Shown piece after piece: positions 21,001 to 30,300 of a stretch of 64,000 bases of DNA (its first letter is position 1; the number at the start of each line of letters is the position of its first letter). Origin of the DNA: Stentor roeselii (taxonomy: Eukaryota > Ciliophora > Heterotrichea > Heterotrichida > Stentoridae); contig RSEH01000119.1 in NCBI GenBank assembly GCA_006503475.1, forward strand, positions 1 through 64,000, in the 5' to 3' direction. A program made the position numbers and the translations under genes. Under the pieces are notes generated by a model. That model was given only the letters and a program-made list of their open reading frames with translations, was not told the DNA's origin and ran no database searches.

Positions 21001-22568
21001 AACTGACTCCTCAGGAATGTGACTCGAGTAGAGTAGACCGTCTTTACAAGTTAATTGATCATTTCAAGAGAAACTCAGTCCAACTTTCTGACTTCAAACT
21101 TCTCTTTGAAGAAGGCGAAAAGCCGGAGTGGAAAAAATCAGCGAAACAACAAGTCGGCCTTTTCATTTCTCGAAACTATCCAACTGTCAAGTTGGCCTTT
21201 GAAGCAGTTTCTGAATTAACAGGAAAGATTAGACTTGACCAGTTTTCCAAATGGGTTGAACAGCATCAGATACTTAAAGGATTCAACTTAACCCAAGAAC
21301 TTACTGAAAAACTCTTTGCTGAACTTGACCCACATCGAAAGGCTTACATGACTGAAAACGACTTCTGCCTGGCTTTCGGAGGAATAAACTACCAATCTCA
21401 ATGTATTCAAGAAATCAAAGACGCCATTCGTAGCAACTTTCAAGATGTTCAATCCGCATTTGACTATTTCACAAGTGGACAAAAAATCTTAGGAAAGTTG
21501 AATTTAGCTGATTTTTCATCAAAAGTTTCATCTTTAGTACCGAAACGTTTTTCACATTCAGATCTTAGCTATTTTTGGAATACTTTATGGGGAACGGCCT
21601 TTATTGACTTCACCGTCTTCAGCAAAGAGTTCCAAGATGCGAGGTTCATGAGTCAGTTCAGTCAGCAGTCGAAGAAGTCTTCGAATCATTCAACGCCTTC
21701 TTCTTTTTTATCACTGAACTCAGAAAAAAGTGTTGATCCTCTCAGACGTCTTCAAAGCCTCGTCAAGGCAAGTCCTAACAGTTTAGAAGCAGTTTTTAAG
21801 GAAATGGACGAAGATGAAAGTGGCAAGTTATCAGCTGTTGAATTCAGAAAAGCTTTGAGAAAACTTAATGTCGGGCTTAGTGCGAGAGACATCGACAATG
21901 TTTTAAGTCGAATCGACACAAATAACGATGGACTTATTGACTGGCAAGAGTTTTTCAAAGCTTTTAAAATAAGTGAAACTGAAAAAGTGACTAATGGTGT
22001 CGCACAGAACCGTATTCAGAAAATGAAGGAAAATATGGGGCATTACATGCTTTCACCAAAAGATGCTTTTTTACAGTTCGACCCTTCGAGAAGTGGTTTT
22101 TTGGACTTTTCTCAGTTTTCTAGTCTCGTTAGTCGACTTTCAAAACTTGCAGGAGAGCCTGTCCCTCCTTTCACTGTCTTGAAAGACTTGTACGAAATCA
22201 TTGATATCAGAAAAGATGGAATGTTAGACTTAAGAGAGTGGCTTAATACTTTCAAGGGAGAACAGAAGTTACTTGAAGACTCGAAAGAATTTGAACAACT
22301 TTCAATGTTAATTGCAAGGAACAGGAAAGTCATCGGAATCACTTTTGAAGCCATGAGTCGAAATGGTAAAGTCGACCTTCAAAAGGCGAAAGATGTTTTA
22401 ATGTCAGTCGCTCGACATCTTAAAGTACAAGACGAGGTCTGGGACCGGATTTTAGCAGTCGCTGTTCGAGAAGGAGGACTGGACTACAGGTTTTTTTTAG
22501 AGATCTACAAGGACCGAGCCTTGCACAAACAATGGCACCCAAGACCCAGGTCTTCAGCTTATTTGTAA
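18042..22568 (+). CDS. giant HU-like (CCDC81-type) and multi-EF-hand protein, 1508 aa
   Basis: The first 160 residues carry two HU/IHF-like modules of the CCDC81 type: W-X-L spacing and IPGFGQFTF at about 28-36, then a second around IPSIGTLLIKGNKIAVKF. In eukaryotes these occur in centrosomal and ciliary proteins. The rest is a long array of EF-hand pairs. Canonical or near-canonical loops are DTKQDRMIDLAE (about 550), DVNKDGAVDLED (806), DSDFDGIVSKED (966), DEDESGKLSAVE (1256), DTNNDGLIDWQE (1292) and DIRKDGMLDLRE (1388). Many further degenerate loops lie between them, spaced at EF-hand distance. Calcium binding is expected at the intact loops. A role as a calcium-responsive cytoskeletal or basal-body scaffold is inferred. 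Confidence 0.85.
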   Translation: MAQSYELWKALGKQINQALKSKSGITIPGFGQFTFKEGPLFIPVPSLGLKPCVFEQGSFKPLPVEPSTSSPPVSYEQLAQSGNLSSKEEAKSLIETFVNLIKTRTMTELKQEIPSIGTLLIKGNKIAVKFLENDLTVTKDAALWLKSNLGIELRAQSCRPRTAQAMQKPFSSRPLQNTRPSSAHSDSNHSEVSKLQTSQVGHSRSLGTLKNRAVEIINSYMPKITLTMQARDQSNRGLISYADFVSVLTSVDPEISESSVKKLVSMTNCATGGRVRYKIFLDSLTRSKSAARSGRASVASDFTDNYHAGNLAPIAKLIWEKKLVISEFSQSSGMRPRLECQPSEILKVLKKSGIFINIHQLKALLRECENYSVLALLKAAKRISCSEDEKSNVELPRPYSAMVTDGSLEKVRGHLSGNNLSSIYSSARKSEDLHVDDFVNFITSHTSGKLKPLEAQQAFYKLSKGEDILSEHDFCRGFSRYESNKTIQERGFKVLRAWLRQEKLSTEQGFEVLSKSGKSGQVLKFDDWVQAMKGFDYNLYEASVMFDALDTKQDRMIDLAEWINKVYEDEGPLQSFKDTVIKYSIDKEDLLIKLNAHSKQRLTVEEMADGLRRMDPTLTLANAVNMARTAAGVKGYIDVQDFLAQLSQPPEEFQGNWKEQILRKIQGKVSGNVGLLKFMLEESDVRNSGKIELTKFQEVLNKASLGLDPLEIDRLSRVLDRKGNHWIDYNEFIDHLEGPNLPPLDPLKSTAGRLEVFLQQNDMTAGQLLKKLGNRVPIEKFSKFLKKKVQKNFSEELLDEIALKFDVNKDGAVDLEDLKSILESKSYLELQTGNPYPSQALTPSKAREVLKTIRKSLIDHKVSIPDAFRAFDTESLGVLNAKQFSSGLSRYVDLSEPVKNGLFALIDKLGTGLITQEAFLSVIKDTNLAPKASNDSWTWETETIDRMRKWIKASGVSVENAFRAFDSDFDGIVSKEDLKSSLLTILKLTPQECDSSRVDRLYKLIDHFKRNSVQLSDFKLLFEEGEKPEWKKSAKQQVGLFISRNYPTVKLAFEAVSELTGKIRLDQFSKWVEQHQILKGFNLTQELTEKLFAELDPHRKAYMTENDFCLAFGGINYQSQCIQEIKDAIRSNFQDVQSAFDYFTSGQKILGKLNLADFSSKVSSLVPKRFSHSDLSYFWNTLWGTAFIDFTVFSKEFQDARFMSQFSQQSKKSSNHSTPSSFLSLNSEKSVDPLRRLQSLVKASPNSLEAVFKEMDEDESGKLSAVEFRKALRKLNVGLSARDIDNVLSRIDTNNDGLIDWQEFFKAFKISETEKVTNGVAQNRIQKMKENMGHYMLSPKDAFLQFDPSRSGFLDFSQFSSLVSRLSKLAGEPVPPFTVLKDLYEIIDIRKDGMLDLREWLNTFKGEQKLLEDSKEFEQLSMLIARNRKVIGITFEAMSRNGKVDLQKAKDVLMSVARHLKVQDEVWDRILAVAVREGGLDYRFFLEIYKDRALHKQWHPRPRSSAYL

Positions 22569-22612
22569 TTTAGTCTTTTTCAGTCATTTTCACTATTCTA
22601 GTTCATTACTAC

Positions 22613-23113
22613 TTAAATGCTGTAGTCAAAGATGATAGAAAAGAACTTTCCAAAGTTATAACCTGACTCATAAGGGTTGGTGTTGAATTCATTGACAAAG
22701 CCTCTCCAGTACTTTATAAGAGCTTCAGGCTTCGCACTTACTCGAACAGTGATAATGCTGAGCATTTCAGTTGTGAACAAGTTTTCAAGTTGACTAGTGA
22801 TCATGATAAGCTGACAAATAGAAATCGATGTATCAATATCATTCGCTAGGTTCGCAAAGTCTGAAACACTGTCGAAGTACAAAGAAAGTTCTCCAAATTT
22901 AAAAATATCTCCGAAGTTCTTCACCATGCTAAAGAAGTCATCATCGACTTCTGCCATTTTCCTCAGACATGCTGAAGGAAAGGCAGGATTCAGCTGAATT
23001 CCATCAAAAAATCCATTAACCCATCCTTTATCCTCGTTATCAGTCCCGACACATAAGTAACAAGCATTCCCAGCAGCGATCATCAACAGAAGAGCCAACG
23101 CAGTTTTCGCCAT
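22613..23113 (-). CDS. secreted or lumenal protein of unknown function, 166 aa
   Basis: The N-terminus MAKTALALLLMIAAGNACYL is a typical signal peptide with a likely cut near residue 17. The mature part is helical and acidic, has five cysteines (CYLC, CLRK, SICQ) and no further membrane segment. No family was recognised. It is the last of four same-strand genes separated by 12, 12 and 30 bp. Confidence 0.65.
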   Translation of the reverse strand: MAKTALALLLMIAAGNACYLCVGTDNEDKGWVNGFFDGIQLNPAFPSACLRKMAEVDDDFFSMVKNFGDIFKFGELSLYFDSVSDFANLANDIDTSISICQLIMITSQLENLFTTEMLSIITVRVSAKPEALIKYWRGFVNEFNTNPYESGYNFGKFFSIIFDYSI

Positions 23114-23143
23114 TTATACCTCAGAATCTAAATCAATAAACAC

Positions 23144-23803
23144 TTAATTTTTCTTTTTAAAACAACACAAAAACAAGCCTTTCTTTTTCTTTCCACTGAA
23201 CAAGTCATTCATTTCTGAAGTCCTGCAAAGTTTCTTAGCTTTATTTAGAGTTTTCTTGTTCCAGTCCTTTCTAAGCAGCTCTTCAACTATCTTGAAATGC
23301 GCCCATCGAACAGCGACTTCAAGACAAGTTTCTTCTTCGCCGTCAACAACAGATGTAAGGAGATGATCAGCGTTTTGAGAAAGAAGTAAAATAACGACTT
23401 CAAGATTTCCGTGTTTGCAAGCGATGTACAAAGGAGTTTGACCTTCATTGTTCCTTTTATTGATTAATGCGTTAGGATGGCTGCTGTCTCGAAGAAGACG
23501 GTAAGGGTCTTGCTCGATTTCTAGTTGAATGGTTCTTAAATCATCAGGACTGCCTCGTTCAACACAGCGAAAGATGGACTGTTGACGGCGTAGGTCTTTG
23601 ATTGCCACGGAATAAGCAGAGTTGTCTCTGGTCCTGGTCCGGTTCAAGCGATAGACCTGGTCAGTTGGAATCGCGCGGATTTCAGTAATCAGCTTATTCA
23701 CATCTTCAGCCTCGTTGGCCTCATGAGTTTTAAATAAAGTCACTGCTCGGATCACATTTCTGAGCAGTCGCCATTTGGAATTTTTAATAGCAGGATCTTC
23801 CAT
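23144..23803 (-). CDS. ankyrin-repeat protein, 219 aa
   Basis: Residues about 110-185 hold ankyrin repeats: GQTPLYIACKHGNLEVVILL is a textbook repeat, followed by ETCLEVAVRWAHFKIVEELL, with a weaker one before. The N-terminal third is basic. The C-terminus ends KKKKGLFLCCFKKKN, a lysine-flanked double-cysteine motif that could be palmitoylated (inferred). Ankyrin repeats bind proteins; the partner is unknown. It starts 12 bp after the stop of the coiled-coil gene. Confidence 0.75.
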   Translation of the reverse strand: MEDPAIKNSKWRLLRNVIRAVTLFKTHEANEAEDVNKLITEIRAIPTDQVYRLNRTRTRDNSAYSVAIKDLRRQQSIFRCVERGSPDDLRTIQLEIEQDPYRLLRDSSHPNALINKRNNEGQTPLYIACKHGNLEVVILLLSQNADHLLTSVVDGEEETCLEVAVRWAHFKIVEELLRKDWNKKTLNKAKKLCRTSEMNDLFSGKKKKGLFLCCFKKKN

Positions 23804-23815
23804 TTATTGTAAAGA

Positions 23816-24613
23816 CTACAGGTCTGAATTAGGAGTTAATGATGATGATAACAGCTCTGACAACGCATCTATTCTTTTCCTTGTGTTTAATATTTCTTCC
23901 TGCAGAGAGGTTTGAATTGATTTCAGGTTTTCGATATCGCAACCTGGACTAAGAGTCAATACGCCTTTCGCTGATTTTTCTTTTGCGAATTGATTTCGAG
24001 TGAATTGCACTGCTTCAAAAAGTTCTCGCGTGTATAAAAAACTATCAATTTCGAAGTCTCGAAGCTTTTCCAACAAGTCCTGGTTCTCATCGTTCATCCT
24101 ATCAAGAAGTGTCAAATTTTCCTCTCCCTTGCGAAGAAGGTTCTGAATATCTGAAATTCTTTTACTTTTCTCATCCAACAAGCACTGCTTTTTGTTAAGC
24201 TCGTCACAAGACTTCTCTTTTTCTGTTTTCATTGCTTGAATCACGGCGACACTGTCCTTCAGGTCTCTTTTCACTGCCCAAAGTTTGGAGTTCAAATTTT
24301 CAACAACTTTAAAATCTTTGATTCGAGTTAAAGCTGAGGCTTTTACCTCTTGTAGACGTTTTGAGTGTTGAATGTCTTCTGAGATAAGCTTGGATGTGGA
24401 GATTCTCAGTGATTCTGACCGTTTTAAGCACATTTCATGGAGTTCTGCAAGGTTTACCAGGCATTTTCCACAAAGACCTTCAGGAGAATTTGAGTTTAGA
24501 GCGTTGGTCAGGAGGTTTTCGCTTTTTTTGTCTAGTTCTAAGCCGCATACACCGCATTCACTGATGAAGGTCGTGTTGCCTGCTGAAGTTCCATCCGAGT
24601 CTTCATTGTCCAT
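23816..24613 (-). CDS. Cys-knuckle and coiled-coil protein, Beclin/ATG14-like N-terminus, 265 aa
   Basis: Two CXXC pairs (CGVCGLEL near residue 20 and LCGKCLVNL near 50) are followed directly by a long coiled coil (about 60-250). This is the layout of the N-terminal part of Beclin-1/ATG6 and ATG14, where PLCEEC-type knuckles precede a coiled coil. The C-terminal BARA domain of Beclin is absent, so it would be a truncated or divergent member, or an unrelated knuckle/coiled-coil protein. The TAG stop is clear and no 15-nt intron could extend the frame into the next gene. If the kinship is real it would act in a PI3-kinase complex; this is only a suggestion. Confidence 0.55.
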   Translation of the reverse strand: MDNEDSDGTSAGNTTFISECGVCGLELDKKSENLLTNALNSNSPEGLCGKCLVNLAELHEMCLKRSESLRISTSKLISEDIQHSKRLQEVKASALTRIKDFKVVENLNSKLWAVKRDLKDSVAVIQAMKTEKEKSCDELNKKQCLLDEKSKRISDIQNLLRKGEENLTLLDRMNDENQDLLEKLRDFEIDSFLYTRELFEAVQFTRNQFAKEKSAKGVLTLSPGCDIENLKSIQTSLQEEILNTRKRIDALSELLSSSLTPNSDL

Positions 24614-24625
24614 GATAAGAATGAA

Positions 24626-25705
24626 CTATATAGAGAATTTAGATATATTATTAGAAAAACACATTGAAAACTCTTCCATCATACTCTTGGAGTTTTGAAC
24701 TGATGATGTTGATACTTCCCAGGTGGTTCTTATAGGGTCTTGAACTTCTTGGTCGTCAATGCTCGTGTTTTGGCCTTCTGGGGTTTCGAGGGATAAGGAC
24801 CGAACGTTAAACTTATTACCATGAAACAAAACAAGATCAATATCAACCATAATCTCCTTAAGCTCCGGTAAATACTCCAGCATATCAGCTAAACTTTTCC
24901 CCAGCATTTCCGGCTTGATAAACTCAATCAAGCCCAGTGCGATATTAACCATAAATCCAAGTCCATAAGCAAAGATGCAATCCCAAATCCTAATAACACA
25001 ATCCAAATGAAACGAATAAGAAAAAAGTGTCATAAACCATTTGGTAAGCCATAAATTATCATCAAGTTCAATCTCCAAAAAGAACCTATGCACATCAGGC
25101 ATTTTTTCACTAAGCACTCTATGAAACTCCTGACAAAGTTGCACAACCAAAGGAAATTCATACTCAAAAAGGCCTTTTCCACCAAATCCAAAGCAAATAC
25201 TTTCCATCAAACAATAACTTTCCAAGTCATTCGCTGAAACGATCAGCAAAACTCCAGCCAAAGAGTTCATTCCCTGGCAATACCCGAGTTCAGGGTGATT
25301 GTTAACCATTGAAACCAGCACATTTCTTAAATAAGTCCTTCCCCGAGGACTTTTAAAGTAAGAATGATTAGGAAAGGTCCTGTCCAAGTCTTTTTCAATT
25401 GAGTAGTTGTCTTCTGAAAGCGCCGTGTCAAGCATCACGAATTTTTTACCTGCGCCCAAAGCCGCCTTCCAGACCTCCCAACGCAAGTGCTCGGGAGGAC
25501 CTTCGGACAGGTAACGCTTGAACTTCTCTGGCTTTTGGTCACGCAAACACTCGAACGGCCGGCCTGTTGAACTGTATCGCTTTTGAACCATTTCCCAACG
25601 CTTTTGGATCTTCCGGAATCGCTTGTCTTCGCTGCTGCTTGTTAGAAGTGGACGGGACAACGGCTTTGATTCAAATTTAGAAACTGGTTTGCATTTATTC
25701 CCCAT
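24626..25705 (-). CDS. TBC-domain Rab GTPase-activating protein, 359 aa
   Basis: The TBC domain covers about residues 70-275. The arginine finger motif IEKDLDRTFPNH and the glutamine finger motif GYCQGMN are both intact, so GAP activity towards a Rab GTPase is expected. FLEIELDDNLWLTKWFMTLF and RIWDCIFAYG are other family hallmarks. The N-terminus MGNKCKPVSK has Gly2 and Cys5, which would allow myristoylation and palmitoylation (inferred). The stop lies 12 bp before the ATG of the next minus-strand gene. Its 5' flank is C-poor on the + strand, that is, G-poor on the coding strand. Confidence 0.9.
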   Translation of the reverse strand: MGNKCKPVSKFESKPLSRPLLTSSSEDKRFRKIQKRWEMVQKRYSSTGRPFECLRDQKPEKFKRYLSEGPPEHLRWEVWKAALGAGKKFVMLDTALSEDNYSIEKDLDRTFPNHSYFKSPRGRTYLRNVLVSMVNNHPELGYCQGMNSLAGVLLIVSANDLESYCLMESICFGFGGKGLFEYEFPLVVQLCQEFHRVLSEKMPDVHRFFLEIELDDNLWLTKWFMTLFSYSFHLDCVIRIWDCIFAYGLGFMVNIALGLIEFIKPEMLGKSLADMLEYLPELKEIMVDIDLVLFHGNKFNVRSLSLETPEGQNTSIDDQEVQDPIRTTWEVSTSSVQNSKSMMEEFSMCFSNNISKFSI

Positions 25706-26182
25706 GATTTATTTGGGGTTAGAGGGTGGTAGTAGTAATGGATTGGTTTTGGCGAGTTGAGTGAAGGGTTGTGGAGAGAGATTGAGGATTTTAGAGGGAT
25801 TTTTAGTATTTTTTGTATTTTTAGGGCTTGGAGCGATGGAATTGAGGAGATGATTGGGTTTGGATTGTTTGAGGTTTTGGGATTTTTTGGAACAGGTTGA
25901 GAATTTTAACTTTGATATAAAGTTTGTTGGATTAAAGGTTGGTTATTGAACATTTGAATATTATCCATTTTGATATAACCTTTTAAATTATCGTTTTGAG
26001 ATCAGAGTAAATTTTTTAGAAAATTTTAGAATATCTTTCAATTAACTATAAATATTTGATGATTTTCGAGTTTAGTTATTATAAGATATATAGATAAGCA
26101 TTAAAACTGATTCTTTGCAAAAAATGTAAATTACTTTAAAATTTTCTTTCTTAAAACTGCATAACTCGCTCAAATTTCTATT
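25706..26182. other. gene-free interval with G/T-rich half
   Basis: Bases 25706-25920 are G/T-rich with very few C on the + strand, forming the 5' flank of the minus-strand TBC gene. Bases 25921-26182 are ordinary AT-rich DNA at the 3' end of the thiolase-like gene. No coding frame or RNA gene was seen. Confidence 0.5.
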
Positions 26183-27319
26183 TTAATGAATTATTGACTC
26201 AGCTCTTAACAAAACGACAGATATTTCATAAGCACAATTGATTGAAACAACAACTGCAAACTCAACATCCCTCTCCTTCAAAAGTGAACAAGCAGAAACC
26301 ACACACCTAGCACTAGAAGCAGCAAGAGTATCTCCAATACTAAGATTCCCTCCAGCAACATTAACTATACCATAATCAATTTTCAACATTTTGCACAAAA
26401 CCACAGGAAAAACCGCAAAAAAGTCATTAATTTCCCAGAGTCCAACATTATCTACATTCAATCCATGAGTAAAAAGAACCTTCTTAACCCCTTCCACAGC
26501 AGTTTCCCAAAACATAAAATCTTCAGACCTTCCTTTCCAAAAAGCTAAAACAGATGCAAGATGATTCAATCCAAACTTCTGAGCCACTTTTTTTTTCGCA
26601 AGTAAAAAAGCACCAGCTCCATCAGCAGGAAGAGCAGAAGTAACAGCTGTGATTGTCCCTGTCGAGTAAAACAAAGGACCAAAGGGTTTATTTTCCGGGT
26701 ATTCAACAAGTTCGTCTTCAGCGAGGAGGTCAAGTTGAACGATTTCTTTTTCGAAATATTTAAGTTTTTGCATCACTTTTCTTCGAATCCGGACATGGCG
26801 GAAGTAGTCCTCTTGTTCTACCCTTGCGATGCCGATTTTACTGACTACTGCTTCTAAAGCTAGCCCCAGGTGGGTCCCTTCATCATTCAAATACGCTGTC
26901 GGAAGCTCGTCTTTCAACTGGCTTCCTGATGACCACCCTTGGCGGCCTTGAATTGTATGAGGCGAAGTTGATGAAGAGTCAAAAGCTCCGCAAAGAACTA
27001 GGTCTTCATGAAGCATCAGGGACTGACAAGCTAGGATTAATGAAAAAAGACCTCCGGAATGACCTTTGTTGATTAGAATGCAGGAAACACTTTCAAAACC
27101 ATTCAGTGAAAGAATTTGTTTTGCGGGGGAGACTCCTTGATTAGATTGCACAGAACAAGCAAATATTGCGGAAGAAAGAAGGGGTTTGGGAATGGTTGAT
27201 AGGGTTTTTGATACCAATGATGACATCAAAAGTGTCGCGGGAACCTGTCGAAGGGCACCCAGGAGGACTCCTATAGGAGTCCTGCACACTGCAACGACAG
27301 CGACATCCTTGACTATCAT
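26183..27319 (-). CDS. thiolase-fold protein without the catalytic residues (pseudoenzyme), 378 aa
   Basis: The fold is that of an acetyl-CoA acetyltransferase (thiolase II): CRTPIGVLLGALRQVPAT, LPADGAGAFLLAKKK and WEINDFFAVF match family landmarks over the full usual length. The active-site motif NKVCASG is here NKGHSGG, so the nucleophilic cysteine is replaced (His87). NGGAxSLGHPxG is AGGNLSIGDTLA, so the catalytic histidine is replaced (Asp330). NEAF is NDFF, and the C-terminal CxG cysteine region is SINCAYE. It cannot be a normal thiolase. The long intact frame suggests a retained structural or regulatory role. The first ATG is at 27319; a TTG just upstream is ignored. Confidence 0.85.
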   Translation of the reverse strand: MIVKDVAVVAVCRTPIGVLLGALRQVPATLLMSSLVSKTLSTIPKPLLSSAIFACSVQSNQGVSPAKQILSLNGFESVSCILINKGHSGGLFSLILACQSLMLHEDLVLCGAFDSSSTSPHTIQGRQGWSSGSQLKDELPTAYLNDEGTHLGLALEAVVSKIGIARVEQEDYFRHVRIRRKVMQKLKYFEKEIVQLDLLAEDELVEYPENKPFGPLFYSTGTITAVTSALPADGAGAFLLAKKKVAQKFGLNHLASVLAFWKGRSEDFMFWETAVEGVKKVLFTHGLNVDNVGLWEINDFFAVFPVVLCKMLKIDYGIVNVAGGNLSIGDTLAASSARCVVSACSLLKERDVEFAVVVSINCAYEISVVLLRAESIIH

Positions 27320-27347
27320 CAAGCTAAGATTGTATTAGGCTATAAAA
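27320..27347. promoter_or_regulatory. 28-bp divergent promoter interval
   Basis: Only 28 bp separate the ATG codons of the thiolase-like gene (minus) and the importin-like gene (plus). Promoter signals and both 5' UTRs must be minimal or overlap coding sequence. No motif was recognised. Confidence 0.4.
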
Positions 27348-30300
27348 ATGAACCAGGGATTAGCAAAACTGGCTGAGTGTCTTACCGCGACTCTAAACAA
27401 CAACAACGAGTCCAGGAAACTCGCTGAGCAAGAACTAGCACTTCTAAGTCAAAACACTGTGGAGTTCTTTTCTAACTTGATCCAGCTAATAGTGGCGAAC
27501 CACCCAGACATCTCGAACCAACTCAAGAACTCTGCTGCCATCGCGGTGAAGAAAATGATAAAAGAAAAGACTGAGACTTCAATGAAGACTGAAGAAAGAG
27601 TCTATTTCGTGACTCATATCTTCTCAGCTTTGATCTCGAATGGGCTTGACAGTACTTTGAGAGGCTCACTCGGATACTCCCTTGTTCCTTTGTTTTCTGG
27701 ACAAAATGATGTACTTAGCGCGTTTTTGCCGATTTTGAATCAGGCCATGGCTGGTGACGCGCCGTCGATCTTTGGGTCGATCAGGGCAATTAAGTCAATT
27801 TACGGAGGTTTCACGTATAACTCTGTTCTTTTCAGGTTTTTCATGAGAATTCTTCCAGGTCTCTTGAAAATTTATAGAAATTCCTTGTCAGTCTTTCATA
27901 AATCACTTGAAGAACAGAATAATCAACTTGCTTTAGAATGTGTTGAGATATTAAATGACTGGAGCTCTACATTAAACACTATCTTTGAGTACTTTGATAT
28001 CACTTGCAAGGAAAATTTAAGTGAAATTAAAGATATGGCTGAAATTGCAGAGGCTTTTAAAGAGATTTTGATGATAGTTTATAAAGATTCAGGTGTTAGC
28101 CAAGCGAGTCTAGTGAACGTGTCTCCAAACCAGATTTCAATAAAACTGAACAAGACGAAAGGTGAGTTATTGCAGGCAATCAACGTGATTATCCAGTATA
28201 TGATGGACAACAAGAAAAAACTCGCTGAAAAAGAAAACCGCGACTTGGTTTTAACACCTGCAGGACTTGACATGCCCGAGTCTCCCTTTTTGAACATGAT
28301 CTCTGACCTGCTACACCCAATCACTTCTTCACTTCAGGCAATTGTTAACACCCTGGACATTAACTTGCTTCTTGAATACGAGTATATCTCAGAACTTTTC
28401 ATTGAACTTCTCCTGATCCTTCAGAAGTCCTGCACTGATAACCGCTTCACCCACTTCTACGTTCAGAACTATCAACAAATCATCGTCAACATCTGCCTTC
28501 CGCTACTTAAATGCACACAGTCCGACCTTGAAACCTTCGAAGAAACTCCAGAAGAATTCGTTTCTTTAAGTGCAGATGTCTGTGAAAGACAAGAAGCAGA
28601 AACCGTTAAAACCACTTCAGCAGGTCTTCTTGAATCGATTTGCCAAAAAGTTGATGGAAGTCTAAAATTTTTGATTACTTTTGTGCAGGTGTTAATTTCT
28701 TCAGTAGTTTCTCAAAGTGCTGAAAGTTCTGAATACCTTCTTACTTTCCAAGGCTGTGACTTTTTGAAGTCTTCAGACGAGTTAAAAGTAGAAACTGGTT
28801 TACTTTCATTATGTATTGTCTCTTTTTTGGTATCAAGAAGAGTAGACCTGATAAGTCAAGTAGAAAAACTATTGACTGACTTTTTGAATTCACTTTACCC
28901 TCAAGGTACTGCTTTGATAAAGAACCGAGTATGCATGTTGGTTCATTACTACTGTGAGTTTATTTTCAAAGACGAGGAAGAGTCCTTCAAAAGTCTTCTC
29001 CTGCTGGTCATCCGGTCATGCGACCCTTCAGTGGTTCAAAGTCAAAGTGTTAACTTCCAGGCATCAGAGACTTTAAGTCATATTTTGCAAGAGGAAGATC
29101 TGGTATCCCGTATCTACCAATACGTGCCTGACCTGATGGCAAGTCTCATCGACTTGATAGACTCTCAGAACTCAAAACCTTTTTTCGAGGCTTTGCAAGA
29201 AATCATCACAAACAACACAAACCTGATCATTCCTTACTTGAACCGACTAGTCCCAAGCCTGGTGAAAAAAGTAGTAAAAGAAGCAGAGAAAAAGACAAAA
29301 AAATCAAGAACTTCTATTGTTATCGTTAAATGTTGGAATATTATTCGACATCTTGTTGAGTATAAACATTTAACTGTTGAGCAGGTCTTGGAACTTGAGC
29401 AGATGTTTTTGCCGTTGTTTAAGTACATCGAGAATCCGAATGAAATTGAGTTCGATGATGATATCATCTTGTTTGAAGTCTCTGTGATGAGAAAGTGCAA
29501 CAGAGTCACTCAGATCGGTTGGGACATCTTCACCCAACTGCACAAAGTCCAAGAAAAATACGACAACACCTTCGTTCAACTTTTCCAGATATTAAATTGT
29601 TACGTCTTTTATGGAAAAGATGTCCTTGTCTCAAATCTCAACCTTCTTAAAACTATTTGTGAAATGTGTGGAAAGTGTCTTTTCGCCATCTATAAAAATA
29701 AAATCAATGAAGCCACTAACGCTGAAGGCGCATTGATCTTTCATCAGATCCTTTTCACCTTCACCAACTCTCTTGATGAACTAATTCCTTCAATCATCGC
29801 CTTCGCTGTTTTGAAATTAGGGACTATTATTAAACAAGACTTCTTCAAAGCACGAATTTTAGGAATGATCTTGGCGTGCTTTTCTTATTCTTATGAATTA
29901 ACCTGCAAAGTCTTAGCAGGCTCTCAACTTGAAAACGGCGACAGTTACCTGAAGTTTGTCCTGAGTGAAATCACTGCGAATACCCACATTTTCCGTCATC
30001 CTTACGATAAAAAAGTGGCGGTTAAAGGCCTTTGCAGTTTTTTCATGAATGCTCAGCCAGCAGATAAAATTGTGAGTTTTCAGCTGATTATAGAAATTTT
30101 AAGTAATTCTTGGAAAGAAGGACTTCAACTGGTGAATGGGATGAAAGATGATGAAATGAGTTTAAGGGAAAATTTCAAGGATTTTAATAGTGAAGAACTT
30201 GAAGCGAACTTGGCCTTGACGACTTTTTTACATCCTTTGAGTGATTTTGATGATTATGAGTTTTTCAGGAGTCTTGTTAAGTCTTTCGCGGCGAATGACT

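Noticed and set aside
23804-23815. A hidden 15-nt intron fusing the coiled-coil and ankyrin genes
   Set aside because: No GT...AG pair 15 or 16 nt apart removes the TAG and keeps the frame; the same holds for the 7-bp gap at 49249-49255.
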